Shown piece after piece: positions 1 through 8,300 of a stretch of 49,246 nt of DNA (position 1 is its first letter; every line of letters starts with the position of its first letter). Under the pieces are notes generated by a model. It saw nothing but the letters and a program-made list of their open reading frames with translations, was not told the origin of the DNA and made no database searches. A program made the translations under genes and the position numbers. This DNA is from an uncultured Lachnospiraceae bacterium (GTDB lineage Bacteria > Bacillota > Clostridia > Lachnospirales > Lachnospiraceae): positions 1 to 49,246 of the forward strand of contig CAJTUA010000030.1 in NCBI GenBank assembly GCA_910579615.1, in the 5' to 3' direction.

Positions 1-172
1 AAGAGCCTGTGATGTCGCTGCCTTCGCCATTGCCGCTGTCAAGATAGAGCAGCAGTGTTTTGTACATCTGCGGTCCGTCGGACTCGGCAGCTGTTACGGC
101 CTTGGCTGGGAACATGGTGACAACCATTGCCAGGGCTAACACGAAGGCAATCTTCTTGAAGATACTCTTCAT
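1..172 (-). CDS. Secreted protein, N-terminal part only (runs off the left edge)
   Basis: Reading the minus strand from an ATG at 172 gives 57 codons that stay open to the window edge. A strong Shine-Dalgarno site (AAGGAGG, complement of 181-187) sits just upstream. The N-terminus is a classic signal peptide: MKSIFKK, then a hydrophobic stretch of about 14 residues, then an AxA-type cleavage site near residues 23-28 (PAKAVTAA). The visible mature part begins ESDGPQMYKTLLLYLDSGNG. I do not recognise a family from so few residues. The ORF is short because the gene continues to the left, outside the window. The gene follows the XRE regulator on the same strand but is separated from it by a strong terminator at 361-404, so it is probably a separate unit. 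Confidence 0.75.
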   Translation of the reverse strand, partial: MKSIFKKIAFVLALAMVVTMFPAKAVTAAESDGPQMYKTLLLYLDSGNGEGSDITGS

Positions 173-360
173 TTTCTCTTCCTCCTTAAAATATTTTGTT
201 TGGTGTTTTGATTTTTTCTGCGGAAGTCTTGACTTTTGTTAAGAAGTGTGGTAGAACTGCATATTAATAATACAATACCATCAGAAAGTGACAGAAAACA
301 ACATATAGAAAATCTAGAAAAACACAAAGAAATAACGACATCTCTTAATATTCCAAACAA

Positions 361-404
361 AAACCGGACAGGCAAGTGGGTGGGCTTGCCTGTCCGGTTT
401 TTTT
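361..404. terminator. Bidirectional rho-independent terminator
   Basis: A perfect 16-bp stem (361-376 pairing with 385-400) with an 8-base loop is flanked by a T run on the plus strand and by T-rich sequence on the minus strand. It lies directly after the stop of the minus-strand XRE regulator (stop at 410-412) and probably terminates it. Confidence 0.9.
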
Positions 405-409
405 GTCCT

Positions 410-970
410 TCAACCCGTATACGTCTTGCTGATTTCCTCCACCAACCCCGTCAACAAAAGAAGCGCGTCTGCCTTTAAGCTTGCGTTCGCGTAAAAGCCG
501 CTGCCCGCATAGTCGGAAGCTTTTTTGGAGAAGGTAAGGGCAGCGGGCAAATCGCCGGATGCCTGTAAGAGCAATGCCTGCTCATAGGAAGCACGGGCGA
601 GGAATGCGAGTTTTTCGTCATAGAGCGGGTCGGAGATTTCCGGCTCGGCAAGCCAGTCTGTAAGAGCAAGGTATTTTTTTGCATGGAACCATTCCTTCAT
701 TGTCGCAAGCTCGGCAGCAGGAGAGTGGTCGGTAAGCGCGGGCTTTGCAGCAGGTGGTTCGGCTTCTGGTTCATCCGCCATCAGTACAGAGAGCGGTATA
801 CCGAGCACGGATGCAAGGTAAGCAAGTGTCTTCATGGAAGGAAGTGCTGAGCCGCTTTCAATCTGGCTGAGCATATTTCGGGTAATGAAGTCGCCGACAA
901 CTTCGGCCTGTGTCATTTTTTTGGCTAATCTGGCTTCCTTGATTCGGTGGCCAATGATATGTGCGTCCAT
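410..970 (-). CDS. XRE-family transcriptional regulator with helical C-terminal domain
   Basis: This is a 186-residue predicted DNA-binding repressor. The start at 970 (MDAHIIGHRI) is preferred over an upstream ATG at 1057 because GAGGTG sits seven bases before it and the helix-turn-helix begins at residue 8. An HTH_3 domain covers about residues 8-63 (KMTQAEV, RNMLSQIESG, PSMKTLAYLASVLGIPL). Residues 85-185 are Ala/Leu-rich helices of TPR-like character, so a sensory or oligomerisation role is possible. The gene is divergent from the nfeD-flotillin pair. Both divergent promoters carry the same 15-bp inverted repeat just after the -10 box, so I infer that this protein represses itself and the flotillin operon. 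The signal it senses cannot be read from the sequence. Confidence 0.85.
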   Translation of the reverse strand: MDAHIIGHRIKEARLAKKMTQAEVVGDFITRNMLSQIESGSALPSMKTLAYLASVLGIPLSVLMADEPEAEPPAAKPALTDHSPAAELATMKEWFHAKKYLALTDWLAEPEISDPLYDEKLAFLARASYEQALLLQASGDLPAALTFSKKASDYAGSGFYANASLKADALLLLTGLVEEISKTYTG

Positions 971-1089
971 ATTCACCTCATTTCTGTGCTGTGTTCTGCG
1001 TTGGGATGGGGGTACAGCGCGACCGGGAATCCCTTTCTTGTACATGCAGGCATCCAAAAGAATGATTGCCAGAGCAAATGGAAGCCTGG

Positions 1090-1135
1090 GTAAATTTAAT
1101 TTACATCATCATACCACAAATACAGAGAAAATCAA
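1090..1135 (-). promoter_or_regulatory. Promoter of the XRE regulator with an overlapping inverted-repeat operator
   Basis: On the minus strand TTGATT (1130-1135), a 16-base spacer and TATGAT (1108-1113) form a good sigma-A promoter. Three bases after the -10 lies a perfect inverted repeat GTAAAT-N3-ATTTAC (1090-1104), placed over the expected transcription start. The same -10 and operator arrangement occurs at the divergent promoter at 1205-1252. Confidence 0.75.
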
Positions 1136-1204
1136 GGTTTTTTTCTGGTATTTTAGAAAATGATAACAAAATGATTCGAAAAAATGAAATTTTTTTAATT
1201 TTTC

Positions 1205-1252
1205 TTGACACATTCCACAGATAATGGTATGATGATGGTAAATAAAATTTAC
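1205..1252 (+). promoter_or_regulatory. Promoter of the nfeD-flotillin operon with matching operator
   Basis: TTGACA (1205-1210), a 17-base spacer and TATGAT (1228-1233) make a near-consensus sigma-A promoter. Four bases later comes the perfect inverted repeat GTAAAT-AAA-ATTTAC (1238-1252), over the expected start of transcription. It is the second copy of the repeat found at 1090-1104. Confidence 0.85.
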
Positions 1253-1269
1253 ATGAAAGGAGTGGTGTT

Positions 1270-1947
1270 ATGAATGCATGGTGGGAAGGTTTATCCGGGG
1301 TGCTGAAGGTACTATATGTTATCGCGATTCCCTCAACATTGCTGTTGGTTGTCCAGACCGTGATGATTGTCTTAGGCTTTGGGGAGCATGATGCAGATAT
1401 AAATCCTTCGGACACATCAGGGATTGATTTTGATACGGATGTGGACATTGATATGTCGGTGGATGTTTCGGGTGATGTTTCCCTCGATGATGTCGATTTT
1501 GGGGATGCAGGGGCACAGCAGAGTGGTGCGAGTGCGGAGTTGGGCACGCTGAGGCTTTTTACCCTGCAGGGCATTGTTGCATTCCTGACGACGTTTTCCT
1601 GGGTGACAATCTGCCTGATAAAAGGAGGGATGCAGTTTCCGCCGTCGTTTTTGCTCGGGGCGCTGGCCGGCGCGGTTATGATGTACGCGGTTGCAAAACT
1701 CTTACAGATGTCAGCAAAGCTTACGGAAAACGGAACCTTCCGTATTAAAAGCACAATCGGGGAATCGGCGTTGGTTTATGTCATGATTCCGGAGAGGGGG
1801 GAGAGTGGTGGAAAGGTGACCCTGACCATGGAGAGCGGCTTTGCGGAGCTTTCGGCAGTGACCGAGGGGGAAAGCCCGATTCCGGCGGGAGTAACAGTGC
1901 GCATTGTGGACGTGGTAGGAGACACGGTTGTTGTGGAAAAGTTATAG
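1270..1947 (+). CDS. NfeD-like membrane protein (YuaF type), flotillin partner
   Basis: This is a 225-residue membrane protein. AAAGGAG lies just before the ATG at 1270. A first hydrophobic helix spans about residues 11-37. An unusual Asp-rich extracytoplasmic segment follows (about 40-82, with DFDTDVDIDM and DVSLDDVDF). Two more membrane helices lie near 95-117 and 123-147. The soluble C-terminus (about 150-225) has the glycine/valine-rich beta pattern of the NfeD OB-fold (TIGESALVYV, GVTVRIVDVVGDTVVVEKL). In Bacillus, YuaF-type NfeD proteins are encoded beside flotillin and act with it in membrane microdomains. Here the flotillin gene follows after 127 bp, which supports the call. The acidic loop might bind cations, but that is inference. 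Confidence 0.85.
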   Translation: MNAWWEGLSGVLKVLYVIAIPSTLLLVVQTVMIVLGFGEHDADINPSDTSGIDFDTDVDIDMSVDVSGDVSLDDVDFGDAGAQQSGASAELGTLRLFTLQGIVAFLTTFSWVTICLIKGGMQFPPSFLLGALAGAVMMYAVAKLLQMSAKLTENGTFRIKSTIGESALVYVMIPERGESGGKVTLTMESGFAELSAVTEGESPIPAGVTVRIVDVVGDTVVVEKL

Positions 1948-1955
1948 GCAAAACA

Positions 1956-2047
1956 GCATATGCCCGAACAACGCCCCCAGAGGAGTTTTTCGGAGCAGGG
2001 CGCAGAACAACTCCTCTGCCATTGTAGGGTGATGGAAGGGCATATGC
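1956..2047. repeat. Nested palindromic element between nfeD and the flotillin gene
   Basis: The outer arms GCATATGCCC (1956-1965) and GGGCATATGC (2038-2047) are perfect complements. The inner arms CAGAGGAGTT (1978-1987) and AACTCCTCTG (2009-2018) are also perfect. The element fills almost the whole gap between the two genes, so it would fold in the shared mRNA. It may tune downstream expression, or it may be a dispersed palindromic repeat. Confidence 0.7.
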
Positions 2048-2074
2048 GGAACTTAAATAGGAGGATAAAATATT

Positions 2075-3478
2075 ATGGAAGTGCTCATTACAGTATGTGT
2101 TGTTGTTTTAGTACTCTTTACGGCGATTGCCGGGATATTATCCCGCTACCGCAAATGTCCGTCGGACAAAGTGATGGTCATCTACGGTAAAGTAGGTACG
2201 GACAAGGACGGGCAGGCGCGCAGCGCAAAATGCATCCACGGCGGGGCGGCGTTTGTAGTACCGGTGCTCCAGTCATTCCAGTACCTTGACTTAACGCCCA
2301 TTTCAATCAATGTGGATTTGCGCAACGCGCTTTCCAAGCAAAACATCCGCGTTGACGTACCTTCCCGGTTTACGGTCGGCATCTCGACGGAGCCGGGTAT
2401 CATGCAGAACGCGGCAGAGCGCCTGCTTGGGCTGAAATTAAACGAGATTCAGGAACTGGCAAAGGATATTATTTTTGGTCAGCTCCGCCTTGTTATCGCA
2501 ACAATGGAAATTGAGGAAATCAATACGGACCGCGACAAATTCCTGCTTGCGGTATCAAAAAACGTGGAAATTGAGCTGAAGAAAATTGGTCTGCGGCTGA
2601 TTAACGTAAATGTCACCGATATCACGGATGAATCCGGGTACATCGAGGCGCTTGGTAAGGAAGCGGCGGCGAAGGCAATCAATGACGCGAAGAAGAATGT
2701 TGCGGAGAAGGACCGTGACGGTGAGATTGGTCAGGCATTGGCACAGAAAGACCAACGTATCCAGGTGGCAGCGGCAAATGCAAGCGCAATCCAGGGGGAG
2801 AATGACGCGAAGATTGAGGTGGCACAGTCCGAGGCGAACCGCCGCGAAAAAGAGGCGGATGCACTCCGCATTGCAACGGCAGCCGAGGCAGTACAGGCAG
2901 CCCGCGCAAAGCAGGAAGCCTATGTGGCACAGCAGGAGGCAGAGCGCACGCGTGCGGAGCTTGAAAAGGCAACCCAACAGGCGGATATCATTGTAAAGGC
3001 ACAGATTGAGAAGGAACAGGCGGAAATTGCCGCGGAAGCGGAGGCGGAGGTTATGCGCCGCAAAGCACGCGGTGAAGCGGACGCAATCTACGCGAAGAAA
3101 TCTGCGGAGGCGAAGGGCGCGCAGGAAATCCTCGAAAAACAGGCCGAAGGTATGCGCAAACTTGTTGAGGCAGCCGGCGGCAATTCCGACGATGCAGTAA
3201 AGCTTATTGTGGCGGATAAATTAGAGGAACTGGTTCGCATCCAGGTGGAAGCGATTAAGGATGTTAAGATTGACAAGGTTACCGTATGGGATGGCGGCAG
3301 CAAAGGAGACGGGAAGACGGCGACAGCGGATTTCCTCTCCGGGATGATGAAGTCGGTTCCTCCGCTGAATGAGTTGTTCAAGCAGGCAGGGATGGAGCTG
3401 CCGGAACTGCTTGGGAAGGTGACGGCAGAGAAGACAGACGGGGAGCCTGCGGCAGAAAAAGAGGAAGAAACACGGTAG
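2075..3478 (+). CDS. floT: Flotillin-like protein (SPFH/PHB domain)
   Basis: This 467-residue protein starts at 2075 after a good site (TAGGAGG). Residues 1-23 form an N-terminal membrane hairpin or helix. The SPFH/PHB domain covers about 25-200, including KVGTDKDGQARSAKCIHGGA, FVVPVLQSFQYLDLTP and the flotillin-type stretch ELAKDIIFGQLRLVIATMEI. Residues 200-370 are a long Ala/Glu/Lys/Arg coiled coil with the EA repeats typical of flotillins (AEAEAEVMRRKARGEADAIY). The C-terminus is Glu-rich. Flotillins oligomerise on the inner leaflet and organise membrane microdomains in Bacillus. Length and layout match FloT/YuaG. It is co-transcribed with the upstream NfeD-like gene and ends at the terminator at 3491-3535. 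Confidence 0.93.
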   Translation: MEVLITVCVVVLVLFTAIAGILSRYRKCPSDKVMVIYGKVGTDKDGQARSAKCIHGGAAFVVPVLQSFQYLDLTPISINVDLRNALSKQNIRVDVPSRFTVGISTEPGIMQNAAERLLGLKLNEIQELAKDIIFGQLRLVIATMEIEEINTDRDKFLLAVSKNVEIELKKIGLRLINVNVTDITDESGYIEALGKEAAAKAINDAKKNVAEKDRDGEIGQALAQKDQRIQVAAANASAIQGENDAKIEVAQSEANRREKEADALRIATAAEAVQAARAKQEAYVAQQEAERTRAELEKATQQADIIVKAQIEKEQAEIAAEAEAEVMRRKARGEADAIYAKKSAEAKGAQEILEKQAEGMRKLVEAAGGNSDDAVKLIVADKLEELVRIQVEAIKDVKIDKVTVWDGGSKGDGKTATADFLSGMMKSVPPLNELFKQAGMELPELLGKVTAEKTDGEPAAEKEEETR

Positions 3479-3490
3479 AAGTAAAAAAAG

Positions 3491-3538
3491 AAAATGGGGA
3501 GGAAGCATGGATTTTATGTGCTTTCTCCCCATTTTGGG
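3491..3538 (+). terminator. Terminator of the nfeD-flotillin operon
   Basis: A 17-bp stem (3491-3507 with 3519-3535, one G-U pair) and an 11-base loop end in TTTT 13 bp after the flotillin stop. An A-rich tract precedes it, so it may also act on the opposite strand. Confidence 0.85.
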
Positions 3539-3553
3539 CTGCCGATGGAGCCA

Positions 3554-3582
3554 TTGCAATTTTCACACGGATGTTTTATACT
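3554..3582 (+). promoter_or_regulatory. Sigma-A promoter of the endonuclease V gene
   Basis: TTGCAA (3554-3559), a 17-base spacer and TATACT (3577-3582) lie about 80 bp before the endonuclease V start, with no gene in between. Confidence 0.65.
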
Positions 3583-3661
3583 GGCGTTGTAGCCAGATAC
3601 CAAATATAAAATGGTATTAAGACAATGAAAAATAATGGATGGGAAAGGAACGGGAAAAACG

Positions 3662-4348
3662 ATGGAACAGCAGGAATACATTGAAAAACAACTGGAACTG
3701 GGCAGGAAAATCAACCTCAATAATACAGTGGAACCAACCAAAATACACACCGTGGCGGGCGTTGACCTTGCTTACTGGAAAGACGGCAGTGCAGAATATG
3801 CGGTCTGTTGCATTGTGGTATTGGATTACCGTACCCACAAACCCATAGAAAGCGTCAGCTTCATGGACAAAATCAAAGTTCCCTATATCCCGGGCTGTCT
3901 GGCATTCCGCGAAATTCCGCTGTTTGGGAAGGCATTGGGCAAACTGGAAAATACCCCGGAAGTCTTCTTTTTTGACGGGAACGGCTATCTGCATCCAAGG
4001 CATATGGGGCTCGCCACCCATGCGGGCATCCTTTTTGACGTGGCATCGGTCGGGATTGCCAAAAGCTATTACAAAATCGGGGATACGGATTTTATAATGC
4101 CGGAGCAGGAGGACGGGGCATTTACGGATATCCGCGTGGGCGGGGAAATCTATGGCCGCGCGCTGCGCACCCACGCGAAAGTAAAACCCGTTTTTGTTTC
4201 GGCAGGAAATAAGGTCGATTTGGATACGGCGGTTTTGATGGCAATGGAGCTGACGGAAAAAGAAAGCCATATCCCGCTGCCGACAAGGCTTGCGGATTTG
4301 ATGACGCACGAAGAGAGACGGAAATATATGGGGGCGCGGAACAACTGA
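3662..4348 (+). CDS. nfi: Endonuclease V (deoxyinosine 3'-endonuclease)
   Basis: This enzyme nicks DNA or RNA near inosine and other deaminated bases. The 228-residue length is usual for the family. I chose the ATG at 3662 (MEQQEYIEKQ) because AAAGGAA lies 11 bases before it; an in-frame ATG at 3635 lacks such a site. Family motifs are present in order: AGVDLAYW with the metal-binding Asp near 35, YIPGCLAFRE with Glu near 84, DGNGYLHPRHMGLATHAG with Asp near 105, and VSAGNKVDLDTA near 180-188. These match the catalytic acids known from the E. coli enzyme. The gene stands alone with its own promoter. Its last codons run into the remains of a minus-strand pseudogene. Confidence 0.95.
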   Translation: MEQQEYIEKQLELGRKINLNNTVEPTKIHTVAGVDLAYWKDGSAEYAVCCIVVLDYRTHKPIESVSFMDKIKVPYIPGCLAFREIPLFGKALGKLENTPEVFFFDGNGYLHPRHMGLATHAGILFDVASVGIAKSYYKIGDTDFIMPEQEDGAFTDIRVGGEIYGRALRTHAKVKPVFVSAGNKVDLDTAVLMAMELTEKESHIPLPTRLADLMTHEERRKYMGARNN

Positions 4349-4807
4349 CGCACTTCATTGTTGGTAAGCCTTAGGGCATATTCCTCATCCTCGCACGTTT
4401 CCGGCAGAAACCTGTTTTCCACCTTTAAATACCCGCTTGCGAGCAGCAGGCTTCAGATGGCGGTTTCGCTGTGGCCAAGCTGGTGGAAGATAATCTGCTC
4501 ATCAACAGGGGGATGGATTGTGCCGCCACTTAACAAGTCCTCTGTCATTGGTTTGTTGTGGTCGTCACGACAACGAGGTTATTCAGCCCGGAAAATAAAT
4601 CCCCCTCCCAGCATATTCCACGGAAAAGAATTTATTTACCGTGTCTATATTCATCGTCTTGCCAAACCGCCTTGGGCGGGTAATCAAGGTGACATCATCG
4701 CCATTTTCCCACCATTCTTTGATAAATTTTGTTTTGTCAACATAAAAGCAATGCTTGGAAATAATCCCTTCGAAATCTTACTTGCCAATCGCGACGGTTC
4801 TTGCCAT
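4340..4807 (-). pseudogene. Decayed AAA-ATPase-like gene (PF09820-type, usually with a PD-(D/E)XK C-terminus)
   Basis: On the minus strand an excellent ribosome site (GGAGGTGA) precedes an ATG at 4807. The translation reads MARTVAIGK, stop, DFEGIISKHCFYVDKTKFI, then KEWWENGDDVTLITRPRRFGKT, the start of this common Clostridia family with its P-loop-like RPRRFGKT. The frame breaks after AEYAGRG-type sequence near 4600, where one G appears lost. Fragments of the family C-terminus follow (SLLLASGYLKVENRF, YALRLTNNEVRQLF) and reach into the 3' end of the endonuclease V gene. The central part is missing. Stops, frameshift and deletion make it clearly non-functional. Family assignment is from recognised motifs. 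Confidence 0.75.
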
Positions 4808-5070
4808 GTCATATCACCTCCCTGGTGCGAAGTTTTGGGGTTTGATTCTGTCCGTGTTATAGCATTTGCTGGTAGTGTTTGCAAGGTGAAAAGGGAAATC
4901 GGGTGGGAGTTTTTGGAAATCTGACGGAAAATCCAGTCGGCTGCAATCGGAATTTCCATCTTTTATTTTATAAAGGCAAGCCGCTTATTAGCTCTTCTAA
5001 TAAAAGAGATTTGCGAAATTTATTTTCAATTTCCGCCAAAACATGGTATGATACCATTATAACAGATTGA

Positions 5071-5300
5071 GGATTGCGGAACTTTTAATCAGCAAGCCCC
5101 CCCGGACAGTGCCGGATAGGATTCCTGTGGGGAACGAGCAGGAATTCTATCTACGGTTGTTGGTACTGGGAGGGGGGGATTGCGGAACTTATAATCAGCA
5201 AGCCCCCGGACAGTGCCGGATAGGATTTCTGTGAGGAACGAGCAGGAATTCTATCCACGGTTGTTGGTACTGGGAGGGGGATTGCGGAACTTTTAATCAG
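5071..5300 (+). repeat. Tandem hairpin repeats in the purL leader (2.2 copies of about 104 bp)
   Basis: Unit 1 is 5071-5176, unit 2 is 5177-5278, and a partial third copy (5279-5300) runs into the purL ribosome site. Each full unit can fold as one long hairpin. In unit 1, C7 (5097-5103) pairs with G7 (5172-5178), CAGTGCC (5107-5113) with GGTACTG (5162-5168), and a 13-bp stem 5115-5127 pairs with 5139-5151 around an 11-base loop. Symmetric GGA/GGA internal loops separate the first two helices. In unit 2 the outer tracts are C5 and G5, and a stem C-to-T change turns a C-G pair into a U-G wobble, so pairing is kept. A palindrome TGGTAT-G-ATACCA (5044-5056) and a possible -10 (TATGAT, 5047-5052) lie just upstream. 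Confidence 0.85.
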
Positions 5301-5319
5301 AAAGGAGCACTACAACACC

Positions 5320-8300
5320 ATGGGAAACGTCAAAAGAATCTATGTGGAAAAAAAATCTGCTTACGCGGTGCGCGCGAAAGAGCTAAAGGGCGAACTTCGC
5401 AGTTACCTCGGACTCAAAGGTCTGCAGGAAGTGCGCGTCCTGATACGCTACGATATCGAGAACATCAGCGAGGAGACTTACCAGAAGGCGCTCGGCACAA
5501 TTTTTTCCGAGCCGCCGGTGGATATTTTATATGAGGAAATTTTCCCGGCGGATGTGGCGGACAAAGCTTCCTGCCAGGGCAGTGGGGCGGTTTCCCGCGT
5601 CTTTTCCGTGGAATACCTTCCGGGACAGTTTGACCAGAGGGCGGACTCTGCGGAGCAGTGCGTGAAGCTTTTAAACGAGACCGAGGAACCAATCATCCGC
5701 TCCGCGACCACCTATGTCCTCACCGGGGACATTTCAGAGGAGGATTTCTCCCGCGTGAAGGAATACTGCATCAACCCGGTGGATTCCCGCAAGACGGACG
5801 AAATCAAGCCAGAGACGCTTGTCACGGTGTTTGACACGCCAGAGGATGTAAAAATTTTTGACGGCTTTAAGGACATGCCGGAGGCGGAGCTTAAGGCGCT
5901 GTATGATTCGCTGAACCTTGCCATGACATTTAAGGATTTCCTGCATATCCAGAATTATTTTATGAATGAGGAGCACCGCGACCCGTCCATGACGGAAATC
6001 CGCGTGCTTGACACTTACTGGTCCGACCATTGCCGCCATACCACTTTCCTGACCGAGCTGACGGACGTGAAGTTTGAGGACGGCTATTACCGCAAGCCAA
6101 TCGAGGATTCGTTCCTGCGCTATAAGGCGGACCGTGAAATTCTTTATAAGGGCAGGGATGACAAATACATTTCCCTGATGGATATTGCGCTGCTCGCGAT
6201 GAAGAAACTGCGCGCACAGGGGAAGCTTGCGGATATGGAAGTCTCGGACGAAATCAATGCCTGCTCCATCGTTGTGCCGGTAGAGATTGACGGCGTGACG
6301 GAGGAATGGCTTGTATTTTTCAAGAACGAGACACACAATCACCCGACGGAGATTGAGCCGTTCGGCGGCGCGGCGACCTGTCTTGGCGGCGCAATCCGCG
6401 ACCCGCTCTCCGGGCGCGGCTATGTGTACCAGGCAATGCGTGTGACAGGCGCGGCCGACCCGACAGTTTCTTTAAAGGACACGCTCTCCGGCAAGCTTGC
6501 GCAGCGCAAGATTGTAACGGGCGCAGCGAAGGGATACAGCTCCTACGGCAATCAGATTGGCCTTGCGACCGGGCTTGTCGATGAGGTCTACCATCCGAAC
6601 TATGTTGCAAAGCGCATGGAAATCGGCGCGGTGATGGGTGCCGCACCGCGCAAAAACGTTATCCGCGAGAATTCTGACCCGGGCGATATCATTATTTTGA
6701 TGGGCGGGCGCACGGGGCGCGATGGCTGCGGCGGTGCGACCGGTTCGTCCAAGGCGCACACAACCGAATCCATCCATGTGTGCGGCGCGGAAGTGCAAAA
6801 GGGAAATGCGCCGACCGAGCGGAAATTGCAGAGGCTGTTCCGCCGCGAGGAGGCTGCGCGTTTAATTAAGAAGTGCAACGATTTTGGCGCGGGCGGCGTG
6901 TCCGTGGCAATCGGTGAGCTGGCGGCGGGGCTTCGCGTGCAGCTTGATAAGGTTCCGAAGAAATACGCCGGGCTTGACGGCACGGAGCTTGCAATTTCTG
7001 AGTCGCAGGAGAGGATGGCGATTGTGGTTGACCCGAAGGATGTGGACAAGATGCTTGCATTTGCCAGGGAGGAGAACTTAGAGGCCGTTGTGGTTGCTGA
7101 GGTGACAAAGGAGCCGCGCCTTGTGCTTGTGTGGAGGGGCAAAGAAATCGTCAACATTTCCCGCGCATTCCTTGACACAAACGGCGCGCACCAGGAGGCA
7201 GCGGCGGTTGTTGCGATGCCGGATGAGAAGGCGGATTATTTTAAGACCGGGGCATCGTATGAGGCGGTTTCGGTAAGGAAGATGCACGGGGAAGCGAACG
7301 AAACATCAAACGGGCAGAACGCATTTGATTTGAAATCCACATGGCTTTCCATGCTTGCTGACCTTAACATCTGCTCGAAGAAAGGGCTTGTGGAGATGTT
7401 TGATTCCTCCATCGGCGCGGCGACCGTGACAATGCCTTACGGCGGGAAATACCAAATGACGCCGGTGCAGACGATGGTGGCAAAGCTCCCGGTACTCTCC
7501 GGCGCATGTGATACCGTGACAATGATGAGCTATGGCTACGACCCGTATCTGTCAAGCTGGAGCCCGTACCACGGCGCGATGTACGCGGTGGTTTCCTCCG
7601 TGGCAAAAATTGTGGCGGCGGGCGGTGATTTCACCAAAATCCGCTTCACGTTCCAGGAATATTTCCGCCGCCTTGGCACCGACCCGAAGCACTGGGGGGA
7701 GCCGCTTTCCGCATTGCTCGGCGCTTACGAGGCACAGCTGCGCTTTGGCCTGCCGTCCATCGGCGGGAAGGACAGTATGTCCGGAAGCTTCAATGAAATC
7801 AACGTGCCGCCGACCCTTGTATCGTTTGCGGTTGACATTGCAAAGAGCGGGGACGTAATAACGCCGGAGCTGAAAAAAGCGGGCAATGCGCTCGTGCGCT
7901 TTGTGATAGAGAAGGACGAGTATGGCCTGCCGAAGTTTGACCAGATGATGGGGCTGTACAGCCAAGTGACGAAGCTGATGCGCGAAGGGCTGATTGTGTC
8001 CGCTTACGCGCTTGGCGCGAAGGGAATCGCGGAGGCGGTCAGCAAGATGGCGTTCGGAAACCGCCTGGGCGTGGAGCTTTGTGACGAGCGTGACCCACAG
8101 ACTTATTTTGTGCCGGAATACGGCAATCTTATCGCCGAGGTCGCGCAGGAGGATGTGGAGAAAATCAAGGCGGCGGGCGTGCCGCTTGACTGGTTTGGTA
8201 TCGTGGGCGAGACACCGGAATTTAAGGTCGGCGAAGTAAAGATTGCAATGGGCGAGGCGCTGGCCGCATGGGAGAATACATTGGAGAAGGTATTCCCAAT

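Noticed and set aside
5071..5300. CRISPR-like repeat array before purL
   Set aside because: Only two full units of about 104 bp occur, with no short spacers and no cas genes; the units are long hairpins.
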